A stretch of DNA of 53,465 bases, from NCBI RefSeq assembly GCF_001748365.1, contig NZ_BDHH01000009.1, positions 158,004-211,468 of the forward strand, given 5' to 3'. Under the pieces are notes generated by a model. The model ran no database searches, was not told the DNA's origin, and saw only the letters and a program-made list of their open reading frames with translations. This document shows, piece after piece, positions 15,414-23,910 of this stretch. Position numbers and translations under genes: made by a program. The stretch is from Fusibacter sp. 3D3 (GTDB lineage: Bacteria > Bacillota > Clostridia > Peptostreptococcales > Acidaminobacteraceae). Every line of letters begins with the position of its first letter. Positions within the stretch are counted from its first letter, which is position 1.

Positions 15414-16751
15414 ATGAAAAAAGTATATTTTGTACTTAAAAAATCAAATTTCTGTCTTTTATTAATCAGCATACTCTTCACAGCTCAAATCGGTTGGGGA
15501 TCACCATCTGCCCCTTTTGCTTCTTCTCACTCGGACTCCATACCAATCCTTAAATCTCAAAGTGTCTACGATGATCTCGCCGCTTTAAGCATGAAAGATA
15601 AACGCTTCATAGAATCCTTTAATTCTCTTCCTATTTTGGAAACGCTTGAAATCAAAGAACCTTCTTTACGCTTACTCGCAACTGGAGATATCATGTTTCA
15701 TTCACCACAAATGACTTCTGCATTTGATTCTTCTAATGGGGATTATGACTTTTTCCCGCCTTTTTCTCAGATTGCACCCTACGTTCAAGAGGCCGATTAC
15801 GCTCTTGCAAACTTTGAAACGACAACAGCAGGTGTAGATTACGCTTATTCGGGATATCCTGCTTTTAACGCTCCTGATAAAAGCCTTGATGGTATTTATG
15901 AAGCTGGTTTTGACTACTTATCCACTGCCAACAACCATGCTTTCGACCGAAAACTTCACGGTGTCTATAGAACGCTTGAGCAAATGGATTTGAGAGGTTT
16001 TGATCACAATGGAACTTACAATAATACAGACGACGTGCAACGATTTTTGATTAAAGAAATCAAAGGTTACAAACTGGGGATACTCTCCATCACTTATGGT
16101 TTAAATGGTTTTGAAAAGGCGTTTGATTCTGAAACGCTCTATAAAAATGTGAATCTCATCTCACCTGATTATGATCCGGATTTTGTAAAGAAGCAACTGG
16201 CTCTAATGGATGAGGCTGATGTAGATGCTTCCATCGTCTTCGTCCATTGGGGAAACGAATACCAACTTGAGCCAAACGAGGATCAACAGATTCTCGCTCA
16301 AAATTTCGTCCTCTGGGGTGCAGATATTATCTTGGGCTCACATCCGCATGTCATTCAACGAAATGAGATTATAAAATACAACGGTGAAGATAAATATGTC
16401 ATTTACTCCATGGGCAATTTTATTTCAAATCAAAGTCGAAACACACTTACTTCTATTAAAAATGCCAAATATACTGAAGATGGTTTGATGATCGCTATAA
16501 CACTTGAAAAGCGTCGAGATGGCAAAACGCATCTCAGCGAAGTCAAACACATGCCCACATGGGTTTATAAGTACTCTGAAGCTGGTAAGTCCCAATATTT
16601 AATTCTCCCTACACAAGACTACTTAGAAGTTGAAACCACACTTGATGAAAAAGTCGAATCGCCTCTCGTCCTTACAGAAAATACGTTAAAGCTGATAAAT
16701 GCCTCTTATAATCAGTCTATGTCCAAATTAGTGGATTATATTTCAAAATAA
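15414..16751 (+). CDS. CapA-family exported metallophosphatase-like protein
   Basis: This 445-residue protein begins with a signal peptide (Lys-rich start, hydrophobic 12-28). A CapA/PGA-capsule-type calcineurin-like domain follows (about 85-380). Metal-site motifs are LLATGDIMFH (88-97), NFETT, TANNHAFDR, FVHWGNEYQ and GADIILGSHPHVIQ. In Bacilli CapA takes part in poly-gamma-glutamate export. No pgsB/C partners are nearby, so a solitary wall- or peptide-related role is as likely. AGGGGTG lies just before the ATG. It is the only large plus-strand gene in the first 50 kb and converges on the hydrolase operon, with a long hairpin between them. Confidence 0.87.
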   Translation: MKKVYFVLKKSNFCLLLISILFTAQIGWGSPSAPFASSHSDSIPILKSQSVYDDLAALSMKDKRFIESFNSLPILETLEIKEPSLRLLATGDIMFHSPQMTSAFDSSNGDYDFFPPFSQIAPYVQEADYALANFETTTAGVDYAYSGYPAFNAPDKSLDGIYEAGFDYLSTANNHAFDRKLHGVYRTLEQMDLRGFDHNGTYNNTDDVQRFLIKEIKGYKLGILSITYGLNGFEKAFDSETLYKNVNLISPDYDPDFVKKQLALMDEADVDASIVFVHWGNEYQLEPNEDQQILAQNFVLWGADIILGSHPHVIQRNEIIKYNGEDKYVIYSMGNFISNQSRNTLTSIKNAKYTEDGLMIAITLEKRRDGKTHLSEVKHMPTWVYKYSEAGKSQYLILPTQDYLEVETTLDEKVESPLVLTENTLKLINASYNQSMSKLVDYISK

Positions 16752-16782
16752 TCCATTCAAATTTATACCCGTATGTAAAAAT

Positions 16783-16869
16783 AATGAGTGCTAGAATAAC
16801 AACTTTTTGAAGGGCTCCGCAGTATAGCGAGGACTTGCCCGTGAAAGAAGTTATTATCTAGCACTCATT
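16783..16869 (+). ncRNA. Structured intergenic element, copy 3 (between convergent genes)
   Basis: The arms begin AATGAGTGCTAG (16783-16794) and end CTAGCACTCATT (16858-16869), and pairing continues inward with small bulges for more than 20 bases. The core has GGGC pairing with GCCC around TCCGCA ... GCGAGGACTTG, the same words as copies 1 and 2. Lying between the converging capA and M20 genes, it probably ends or stabilises both messages. Confidence 0.6.
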
Positions 16870-16875
16870 TTGGAT

Positions 16876-18057
16876 TTACTTCTCTTGTGCATCAAACTCA
16901 GCTTTTATTTGATCTAAAATCACCTTATTTTCAATGACATTTACCGCTGTCAACACGAGCGCACAAATCACAATTTGCATATTTTCATAGGCGTAGTCCG
17001 TTAAAGTACTTTCAGCAAATTTACGCGTGTGTGCCGCTATTGAAGGATCTCCGACAATATCAAAATAGGGGTGTATCGTGGGGCATTTATGACTGACATT
17101 TCCTGCATCAAGTGAGCCAAAAGAGTCACGTGCACCGCTTATATCCGTAATGCCCATGATTTCAAGTTGATCTACAAATAACTGCGAGAGCGTTTCATTT
17201 GTGACGAGATTATCATAACTGTATTCATAATTCGAGATTTCAAGTGATGTGCCTGCTGCCATTGAAGCACCTTCTGCGCAGGCTTTAACCTTTTTGACCA
17301 ATTCGTTGAGATATGTTTTGGTTTGTGCCCTTACATAAAACTGAACCATTGCATGTTCTGGAATAATATTGGCAGCCTTCCCACCTTCTTTAATAACACC
17401 ATGTATCCTTGCATCCGTTGCCGTTTGTTGTCTAAGGGCATTGATGTTGTTAAACGTATTGATCACTGCATCCAGTGCATTTATACCCTTTTCAGGAGCA
17501 GCTGCCGCATGGGATGTCTTCCCGTGATAGTCAAATTGAATCGCTTCCATCGCAAGGGATTTACCACTTCTGTTATAGCTGCTATTGGGATGTGCGACTA
17601 AAGCAATATCTACATCATCAAACGCGCCTTCATCCGCATACTTGACTTTAGCACCACTTGTCTCTTCTGCGGGTGTACCAAAGACGATTACAGTACCACC
17701 AAGCTCTTCAATGATAGATCTTAAAATAAGCCCCGCCCCAGTACTTGTCGTTCCCAAAATATTGTGCCCACAACCATGTCCAATGCCAGGAAGCGCATCG
17801 TATTCACAAAGATAGGCTATTGTTGGGCCCTCTTTTTGCGCTTTATAGATAGCCTTGAACCCTGTTTCAACGCCCAGATACGGCTGTATCACTTCAAACC
17901 CATATTTCTTAAGCAATGTCATGTGCTTTTGAGCAGATTTGAATTCCTCATTACCCAGTTCAGGCTCATCGTAAATGCTTTTACTCAGCAGCTTGAGTTC
18001 AGGTATTAAAAGTTCTGTTTTTTCTCTGATTTGTTCCATGTGTAAGGATGTGTTCAT
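16876..18057 (-). CDS. M20D amidohydrolase (aminoacylase/AbgB-like)
   Basis: This 393-residue zinc amidohydrolase of the M20 family is most like the AmhX/AbgB/aminoacylase-1-like-2 branch. Those enzymes remove acyl or aminobenzoyl groups from amino acids or split dipeptides. The metal ligands are seen in CEYDALPGIGHGCGHNILG (D87, H94, H98), followed by the catalytic PAEETSG, then the lid-domain GKTSHAAAAPEKGINALDAV and the late AAHTRKF. No signal peptide is present, so it acts in the cytoplasm. AGAGG precedes the ATG. It is the last gene of the IclR-led operon, after the D-aminoacylase, and would complete the breakdown of whatever the YfcC carrier imports. Confidence 0.9.
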   Translation of the reverse strand: MNTSLHMEQIREKTELLIPELKLLSKSIYDEPELGNEEFKSAQKHMTLLKKYGFEVIQPYLGVETGFKAIYKAQKEGPTIAYLCEYDALPGIGHGCGHNILGTTSTGAGLILRSIIEELGGTVIVFGTPAEETSGAKVKYADEGAFDDVDIALVAHPNSSYNRSGKSLAMEAIQFDYHGKTSHAAAAPEKGINALDAVINTFNNINALRQQTATDARIHGVIKEGGKAANIIPEHAMVQFYVRAQTKTYLNELVKKVKACAEGASMAAGTSLEISNYEYSYDNLVTNETLSQLFVDQLEIMGITDISGARDSFGSLDAGNVSHKCPTIHPYFDIVGDPSIAAHTRKFAESTLTDYAYENMQIVICALVLTAVNVIENKVILDQIKAEFDAQEK

Positions 18058-18080
18058 TTAAAACCTCTTTTTTAATTTTA

Positions 18081-18100
18081 TCACGGGTTAGAGTGTCGAA
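18081..18100 (-). repeat. Dispersed intergenic repeat, copy C
   Basis: On the minus strand TTCGACACTCTAACCCGTGA matches copy A (2223-2242) at 18 of 20 positions. It lies in the 64-base gap between the D-aminoacylase and M20D genes. Confidence 0.5.
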
Positions 18101-18121
18101 AGCCAGTTTGGAATGAGTCCC

Positions 18122-19519
18122 TTATTTATTGTATGGCACGTATTGACCAAGCCTATTTTTTAAAACCGTGTTGGCTTTAACGGCAATTTCACCGTTAATA
18201 ATAACATATTCTATCCCTTTCGGCGCTAATGTAGGCTCTGAAAAAGTTGCTAAATCATCCATTTGATCCAGATCAAAGATCACTAAATCCGCATCTTTAC
18301 CGATTTCAATCACACCTTTATTTTTGAGTTTTAACCGTTCAGCAGGACCAGCAGTCATCTTCCAAAGTGCAGGCACTAAATCGAGAGCATGTGATGCTCT
18401 CACATATTTGGATAACACTCTAGGAAATGTACCCGCACCTCTAGGATGCCCTTGGTCCCTTTTATAAAGAGAGTCACTTCCAACAAAGACAAATGGCGCT
18501 TTAATGGCTTCTATAACTTCTGCTTCATTCATGACAAAGGCCGCTACAATCATGTTGGGATGCGATGCTCTAACACGGTTAAATAGGGCTTCATCACATC
18601 TTATATTTTTGTAAGGGTCTTCCGTCAACAAAATTGCAGTGTGATCTCTATTCCATCTCTCAAAACAACCTTCATCAAAGACTGCTGATCCAATGTAAGT
18701 CGCAAATGCATCATAAGGATAACAATCTGCCATGACATCAACGCCGTCCTGCCTATTCCTTTCAATTAAATCCAGTGAAGCCTTCATGGAACCATAGGCA
18801 CTGCAACTTCCAATATGTGATATTTGCATAGGGTAACCCGTTAATCTTGACAATTTTATTAATTCTTCTATGGAATCCACCGCACCATCTGCATCTTTAC
18901 GAAAATGTGCAGATAACAAATAAGCTTTATCAGGCAATGTATTTGCAAGTGCTACCATCTCATCAAAGGCAATTCCCGGTGAATATTCAATGCCAAAGGA
19001 GAGCCCCACAATACCATGCCTTAAGTTCTCCTGTATTAGCGTTTGCATTTTCCCAATTTCCTGTGAGTTTGCTGCTCGATACCGATCCTCAATGCCCACG
19101 GCCTGTCTTAAATAATTATGTCCCAAAAAAGTCATATAATTTACAGGAGCACCTTCACGTTCAATTTTCGCTTTAAACTCGGAAACTGATTGTCTATTGT
19201 TTCCGCAATTGCCTGCAACACAAGTTGTTACCCCCATTTTAAGTTCGTAGTATGAGGCAAAATAATCATCTGCTTTCAAAGTATTTAATGGGTTTACACT
19301 TTCAGTATCAAAGGTCTCTTCATGCATATGAATATCAATAAATCCAGGGGATACGATCTTCCCTTTTGCATCAATTGTTTCTACGGTGTCCTTTAACACT
19401 GGGGGCACCTCATCGCTTCCGACCCAGACAATTTTTCCATTCTGAATGATTATATCTTTTTTTTCAAGTGCCATCGTATTGAAATTTGGAATGCTGCCAT
19501 TTATGATTTTAAGCGTCAT
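18122..19519 (-). CDS. N-acyl-D-amino-acid deacylase family amidohydrolase
   Basis: This 465-residue metal-dependent hydrolase belongs to the D-aminoacylase branch of the amidohydrolase superfamily, which frees D-amino acids from N-acyl forms. An N-terminal beta-sandwich precedes the barrel. The metal pair is H64-x-H66 in GFIDIHMHEE, the VAGNCGNN loop holds the usual metal-ligand Cys region, QISHIGSC supplies a further His, and SDSLYKRDQGHPRGAGTFPR contains the catalytic Asp. AGGAGG lies close before the ATG. The gene lies between two M20 hydrolases in the IclR operon. A dihydroorotase- or isoaspartyl-peptidase-like activity cannot be excluded by sequence alone. Confidence 0.88.
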   Translation of the reverse strand: MTLKIINGSIPNFNTMALEKKDIIIQNGKIVWVGSDEVPPVLKDTVETIDAKGKIVSPGFIDIHMHEETFDTESVNPLNTLKADDYFASYYELKMGVTTCVAGNCGNNRQSVSEFKAKIEREGAPVNYMTFLGHNYLRQAVGIEDRYRAANSQEIGKMQTLIQENLRHGIVGLSFGIEYSPGIAFDEMVALANTLPDKAYLLSAHFRKDADGAVDSIEELIKLSRLTGYPMQISHIGSCSAYGSMKASLDLIERNRQDGVDVMADCYPYDAFATYIGSAVFDEGCFERWNRDHTAILLTEDPYKNIRCDEALFNRVRASHPNMIVAAFVMNEAEVIEAIKAPFVFVGSDSLYKRDQGHPRGAGTFPRVLSKYVRASHALDLVPALWKMTAGPAERLKLKNKGVIEIGKDADLVIFDLDQMDDLATFSEPTLAPKGIEYVIINGEIAVKANTVLKNRLGQYVPYNK

Positions 19520-19548
19520 TTTATGCCTCCTAAATGACCTCTAAGTTG

Positions 19549-19594
19549 AAGTATCTGTGAACGCCAAGAGCATTGTATGCGTCCACAGATACTT
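19549..19594. repeat. Long hairpin between hydrolase genes
   Basis: AAGTATCTGTG (19549-19559) and CACAGATACTT (19584-19594) are perfect complements, and ACGC/GCGT extend the stem. It lies between the ArgE-like and D-aminoacylase genes. The minus strand shows no U-run after it, so an mRNA processing or stability element is likelier than a terminator. Confidence 0.5.
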
Positions 19595-19597
19595 TTG

Positions 19598-20803
19598 TTA
19601 TTTTAAAAAATCAAGTGCTATTTCTGCATACAGAACCACATAGTCGTTTAATGATTTTAAGCTGATTTTTTCAGCTTTTGTATGCGAATCTTTTATATCG
19701 CCAGGACCTGTTATAACCGTTGGTATTTTGCCATAGTACGAAAGTGTTGCCGCATCAGTCCAACCTCTTTTTCGGGTGATCATAGCTTTTTCAGTCAGAT
19801 GGCTTTCAAGCACTTTTTCCACCGATTTCACGATTGCTTCTTCTGGAGACGTGTAATGATACATATGGTCAAATTGCTTCATCATATTCGAAGGCATCCG
19901 CTTCATTTCGCATTGAAACTCTGGTATTTCTGCCTTAAGCTGATCTATGATTTCTTGATATTCTCTCATTACTGAAATGACGGTTTCTCCTGTGACATAG
20001 CGTCTGTCTATTTGTAAAAAGCACTGATCCGCCACTGTTGAAGGTTGAGTACCGCCTGTTATTTTACCAAAGTTCATCACTGAAGGTCCCATATAGGCGT
20101 TGGTTCTCAATTCAATTTGTGGCATTAAATCGCGTTCAACGGCTTCGATAAATTTTGATGCCATGGAAATCGCATTTATGCCTTCTTTGGGAACACCACC
20201 ATGAGCCGCTTTTCCTATAAACTCAAACTCCAGCCATTCTAAACCTCTGTGTCCAATTGCATACTCATAATTAGAAGGCTCTCCTACGATTGCACCATCC
20301 GCTTTTATGCCCTCTAGCACAAGTTGTTCCGTGCCATCACTCTGCTCTTCTTCACCCACCACTGCCGCAAGTATAATATCGCCCTTTAGCTTGTAATCAG
20401 AACGTTTAATCGCAAGCATTGCTGTAATCATAGCTGCCAATGCACCTTTCATATCATTGCAGCCACGCCCCCATAGATACCCCTCTTTAATCATGCCTTC
20501 GAAAGGGGGCACTGTCATCTCATAGGGGGGTACTGTGTCTGTATGGCCATTAAACAAAAGCGTTTTTCCAGAATCGTTGCCCTTCAAAGTAATGTACACA
20601 TTGTACCGTTCACCTTCAACCACACTTAATTTTGCTTGAAGTCCATTTTGCTCACAATACGTCTTGATAAAAAGAGCAACGTCCCTTTCTCTTGTGGGGA
20701 CATCTTTATGACTTGGAATTTGAACGAGTTTTTGAGCAAGTTCATAAACTTCATTTGGATTATAATACACTGTCCAATCTATTTTACTCAATAAAGTTTT
20801 CAT
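19598..20803 (-). CDS. M20 family deacylase/peptidase (ArgE/DapE-like)
   Basis: This 401-residue cytoplasmic zinc enzyme has the full ArgE/DapE ligand set: H87 and D89 in NGHTDTVP, D117 in GRGCNDMKGA, the catalytic EE at 151-152, E175 in VGEPSNYE, H201 in the dimerisation-lid start AAHGG, and a C-terminal His in DSHTKAEK. Family members hydrolyse N-acyl or N-succinyl amino acids or dipeptides. The operon context (carrier plus two other acyl-amino-acid hydrolases) favours catabolic deacylation over lysine or arginine biosynthesis. The ribosome binding site is weak (AAAGAGTG). It follows the YfcC carrier by 28 bases. Confidence 0.88.
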   Translation of the reverse strand: MKTLLSKIDWTVYYNPNEVYELAQKLVQIPSHKDVPTRERDVALFIKTYCEQNGLQAKLSVVEGERYNVYITLKGNDSGKTLLFNGHTDTVPPYEMTVPPFEGMIKEGYLWGRGCNDMKGALAAMITAMLAIKRSDYKLKGDIILAAVVGEEEQSDGTEQLVLEGIKADGAIVGEPSNYEYAIGHRGLEWLEFEFIGKAAHGGVPKEGINAISMASKFIEAVERDLMPQIELRTNAYMGPSVMNFGKITGGTQPSTVADQCFLQIDRRYVTGETVISVMREYQEIIDQLKAEIPEFQCEMKRMPSNMMKQFDHMYHYTSPEEAIVKSVEKVLESHLTEKAMITRKRGWTDAATLSYYGKIPTVITGPGDIKDSHTKAEKISLKSLNDYVVLYAEIALDFLK

Positions 20804-20831
20804 CTATTCACTCTTTTCACTATCGCTTTTT

Positions 20832-22250
20832 TTAAAACGGACCATAGTTAATCATATTTGCAATAAGCAAGAACACGGCGCCAGTTGCAAGCCAGATGAG
20901 CATAAGAGGCCATAAAAACTTAACCCATTTTTCATAAGAAATTTTAGCAACGGATAATACGCCCATTAAAGCAGCCGATGTTGGGATAATGGAGTTTGTA
21001 AAACCATCCCCAAATTGATAGGCCATGACCGCCACTTGTCTGTTAATGGTTAACACATCTGAAAGCGGTACCATGATTGGCATCGTTGCTGCCGCTTGAC
21101 CACTCCCTGATGGAATAAAGAAATTGATAATGACTTGCACAACATACATGCCAATTACAGCAACTGCTTTCGGTAAACTTTGAATGCCTGCCGCAAGACC
21201 ATTGATTATGGAATCGATAATAGCGCCGTCTTGCATCACAACGAGTATGCCCCTTGCAATACCCACTACTAAAGCGCCAAAAACAATGCCTTTCGCCCCT
21301 TCAACAAATTCTCTCGAAATAGCACTTGGTCCCATTTTGCCGAGCAAGCCACCAATGATTCCCATTGCCAAAAATGCGGATGCTATTTCAGTGATATACC
21401 AATCTTTTTCAAAAACACCATAAATGATAAATCCGAATCCCACTAACAAAGTGAGGAGCACTAAGGTATGTTGCTTTTCAAATGCTGGAATATCAGAGAG
21501 ATCAATCACTTTATGCTTTTCTTCCTTTTCAAGTTCATGAACAATGCTATAGCTTGGATCTGCTTTGACTTTACTGCCATATCTCAATAAATAAAGGGTT
21601 GTGATGATTAACATAACTGCTAAAATTACAAGTCTAAAAACAATCCCTGAAAATAATGGCAATTCTGCGATGCCTTGAGCGACACCCACCGTAAAAGGAT
21701 TCATAAAACCAGAGGTGAAACCACATGCAGCGCCTAAGGTGATCATTGCAGTGCCCACGATAGCATCATAACCAAGTGCTCTTGCAAGTGCTATACCTAT
21801 AGGGACAAAGACAATGGCCTCTTCTGCCATACCAATAGTTGCACCAAATAATGAAAAAATAAAGAGAAAGATTGGAATCATCAATTTATCTTTTCCCTGC
21901 AATTTTACTGCTATTCTTGAAATTCCAGCTTCAATTGCACCCGTTCCCGTGATGATTTGAAACGATCCTCCAACAATAAAGATGAAGAAGATAATGCTAG
22001 AAGCTGCACTCATCCCTTTGGGAATAGACTGAAATAGGTCAAAAAAACCAATTGGATTTTGATCCACAATATGAAAGGAAGCTGGATCAACTACCATTTT
22101 TCCCGTGTTTGGATCTTCAATTCTTGCAAATTCACCCGCTGGAATCAAGTAGGTGAATAAGGCCATGATAATAATAACAGAAAATAAAATGACGTAAGTG
22201 TGTGGTACTTTCATCTTGACACGTGCTGGTTTTACAGATTCTTTACTCAT
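20832..22250 (-). CDS. YfcC/DcuC-type carboxylate or peptide carrier
   Basis: This 472-residue membrane protein has about twelve hydrophobic segments and the family-typical FIPSGSGQAAATMPIMVPL stretch (about 400) and GATIGMAEEAIVFVPIG (about 160-175). It belongs to the YfcC branch of the DcuC/C4-dicarboxylate superfamily, often found beside peptidases and arginine or ornithine catabolic genes. Substrates are proposed to be amino acids or small peptides. I start it at the ATG at 22250, preceded by AGGAGGGG; the longer frame would overlap the iclR end. It lies between iclR and three hydrolase genes, so an N-acyl amino acid or dipeptide is the likely cargo. Confidence 0.9.
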   Translation of the reverse strand: MSKESVKPARVKMKVPHTYVILFSVIIIMALFTYLIPAGEFARIEDPNTGKMVVDPASFHIVDQNPIGFFDLFQSIPKGMSAASSIIFFIFIVGGSFQIITGTGAIEAGISRIAVKLQGKDKLMIPIFLFIFSLFGATIGMAEEAIVFVPIGIALARALGYDAIVGTAMITLGAACGFTSGFMNPFTVGVAQGIAELPLFSGIVFRLVILAVMLIITTLYLLRYGSKVKADPSYSIVHELEKEEKHKVIDLSDIPAFEKQHTLVLLTLLVGFGFIIYGVFEKDWYITEIASAFLAMGIIGGLLGKMGPSAISREFVEGAKGIVFGALVVGIARGILVVMQDGAIIDSIINGLAAGIQSLPKAVAVIGMYVVQVIINFFIPSGSGQAAATMPIMVPLSDVLTINRQVAVMAYQFGDGFTNSIIPTSAALMGVLSVAKISYEKWVKFLWPLMLIWLATGAVFLLIANMINYGPF

Positions 22251-22305
22251 AATACCCCTCCTAATAAATTGTTTATTCTTGTTGCCCCCGCCATGTGCTA
22301 TGATG

Positions 22306-23058
22306 TCAAATAATATATTTTGAAATTTCCTTAGCACCTCTTTTTAGAACTTTAATATAAGTCTCCAATTCTTGTTCATCAAAGGCACTTTTGAGTGCTG
22401 CTAATCCTATACAGCCATGAATATCCCCCTCTTCTTTAAAAACAGGAACGCCGATTCCAAATGCGCCCTTCATATTTTCTTCATCGCTGATACCATACCC
22501 CTGCATCCGGATCTTTTTATACTCAGCGAGCAAAAGATCCGGGTCTGTAATCGTCTTTTCTGTTTTCGCAACGAGAGTGGTATTTCTCACAATTTTATCA
22601 AGCTCTAGAATGGGCTTATAATAAGCCATAATTGTTTTTCCATAGGCCCCACAATGAATTGGAAAAAATGAACCATGTTCGTAAGTTATTTTAACAGGCA
22701 TGGTCAATTCAGATTCATATAAATTCATGATGCGTCCTTTTTCAATGATCGTGTAACCTATATTTTGCTTAAGCTGTATTGCCACTTTTTCAACCACTTC
22801 TTTGATGACATTAAAGCCTTTCGTCTTATATAAATATTTTGACCCTATATGATAAAGTTCTGGCCCTATGGTATACTTTCGATCTTCGTTTTGAACCACG
22901 ATATAATGTGCTTGAAATTCTATTAAGATTCGATGCACTGTCGTTCTATTGATTTTAAGTTTCTGACTTATATCAAGCACTGTAAAGGCATACGGTGGTT
23001 CAGATAAAAGCTTCATAATTTCAATTGATTTACCAATGGCCGTCATTTTTTCAGTCAT
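22306..23058 (-). CDS. IclR-family transcriptional regulator
   Basis: This 250-residue regulator has an N-terminal winged helix (KSIEIMKLLSEPPYAFTV, then INRTTVHRILIEF) and a C-terminal effector domain (about 75-245) with the GAFGIGVPVF and HGCIGLAAL segments. I start it at the ATG at 23058 (MTEKMTAIG), with GGGGG 6 bases upstream; a GTG 30 bases earlier lies inside an operator-like repeat. Two tandem GTTCN-type palindromes at 23083-23116 just upstream suggest autoregulation. It leads the operon iclR-yfcC-argE-like-D-aminoacylase-M20D and presumably responds to an acyl amino acid or its product. Confidence 0.9.
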   Translation of the reverse strand: MTEKMTAIGKSIEIMKLLSEPPYAFTVLDISQKLKINRTTVHRILIEFQAHYIVVQNEDRKYTIGPELYHIGSKYLYKTKGFNVIKEVVEKVAIQLKQNIGYTIIEKGRIMNLYESELTMPVKITYEHGSFFPIHCGAYGKTIMAYYKPILELDKIVRNTTLVAKTEKTITDPDLLLAEYKKIRMQGYGISDEENMKGAFGIGVPVFKEEGDIHGCIGLAALKSAFDEQELETYIKVLKRGAKEISKYII

Positions 23059-23082
23059 TTTAACCCCCAACTTCATTTGAAA

Positions 23083-23116
23083 GTTCACAATATGAACATT
23101 GGTTCTTATTATGAAC
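23083..23116. promoter_or_regulatory. Tandem operator-like palindromes before iclR
   Basis: Two 15-base sites of the form GTTC-N7-GAAC occur 19 bases apart: GTTCACAATATGAAC (23083-23097) and GTTCTTATTATGAAC (23102-23116). They lie 25-58 bases before the chosen iclR start, a typical position for IclR autoregulation. Confidence 0.6.
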
Positions 23117-23248
23117 TCCTATATTAATTACCATATCCCTATTTTATTGTCAATAAATATCGTGAATTTTCTGATAATTTCATTTTGAAACCCTCCACAC
23201 TATGCTAGAACGCATCCTTTTCGTAAACGCATCATATGACAGAGCGTT

Positions 23249-23274
23249 GTTCAACTTTCGATTTTTGACACTCT
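23249..23274 (+). repeat. Dispersed intergenic repeat, copy B
   Basis: These 26 bases, ending TTTTTGACACTCT, match copy A (2208-2233) at 23 positions. They lie in the 278-base gap between iclR and the acetyltransferase gene. That gap otherwise holds the iclR operators and the acetyltransferase terminator. Confidence 0.5.
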
Positions 23275-23288
23275 GGCTTGTAATTCAC

Positions 23289-23321
23289 AAAAAAATCTCA
23301 AAGGTCTTATCCCCTTGAGAT
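23289..23321 (-). terminator. Terminator after the acetyltransferase gene
   Basis: Minus strand: ATCTCAAGG pairs with CCTTTGAGAT (one bulge) around an 8-base loop, followed by seven T. It ends the dnaB-acetyltransferase transcript. Confidence 0.8.
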
Positions 23322-23336
23322 ATATAAAATCTAATT

Positions 23337-23906
23337 TTATTTATTGGCCTTTAAAAAATCTTTTTTTTGAATCGACATAATGATAAACATCGTGCACAGT
23401 TCTCCTTGAATCAATTGAAACTGATCTTGATAATCTTGAAGAATTAAATCCTTATAACCCTGTTCTTCAAAGACTTCTACACGTCTCTCCACTTCTCTAA
23501 AACCGACTTTTTCATAACTTCTTCTGGCTCTTTCGTTGAAAACAGCTACTCTTAAGAACATGGTCTCTATGGGGAATTTATTGAACACATATTCTAGATA
23601 CTCATTTAATGCTGTGGTCCCTAAACCCTTGCCAAGATGGTTAGGATCGACACCTATCCCAAGTTCTGCTCTTTTTTTAAACCAGTTTATATTTTTTAAA
23701 GTGATGAATGCGACGGGATAATTTTCTAAAAACAAACCATAAACTTTTCTCAGGACCCATTTCTGTTTCATGCTATACCAGTCATCAAATTCCGATTTTG
23801 TGTCAAAGGGAAAATTATACTGATAAAACCGAGGATCTTCATGTCTTCCCCACTTTGAAAATTGATAGACATCTTTTTTACTCAGTTTTCTAAATTCAAG
23901 AATCAC
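23337..23906 (-). CDS. GNAT-family N-acetyltransferase (RimJ/RimL-like)
   Basis: This 189-residue cytoplasmic protein has the GNAT fold. The acetyl-CoA loop is visible in GVDPNHLGKGLGTTALNEYL, and the FNERARRSYEKVGFREVERR segment is typical of RimJ/RimL and spermidine-type acetyltransferases. The substrate cannot be told from sequence. It starts 4 bases after the dnaB stop, so it is co-transcribed with dnaB, and a good terminator follows. The last 40 residues are a family-atypical helical tail ending in Lys-rich sequence. Confidence 0.85.
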   Translation of the reverse strand: MILEFRKLSKKDVYQFSKWGRHEDPRFYQYNFPFDTKSEFDDWYSMKQKWVLRKVYGLFLENYPVAFITLKNINWFKKRAELGIGVDPNHLGKGLGTTALNEYLEYVFNKFPIETMFLRVAVFNERARRSYEKVGFREVERRVEVFEEQGYKDLILQDYQDQFQLIQGELCTMFIIMSIQKKDFLKANK

Positions 23907-23910
23907 AAAA

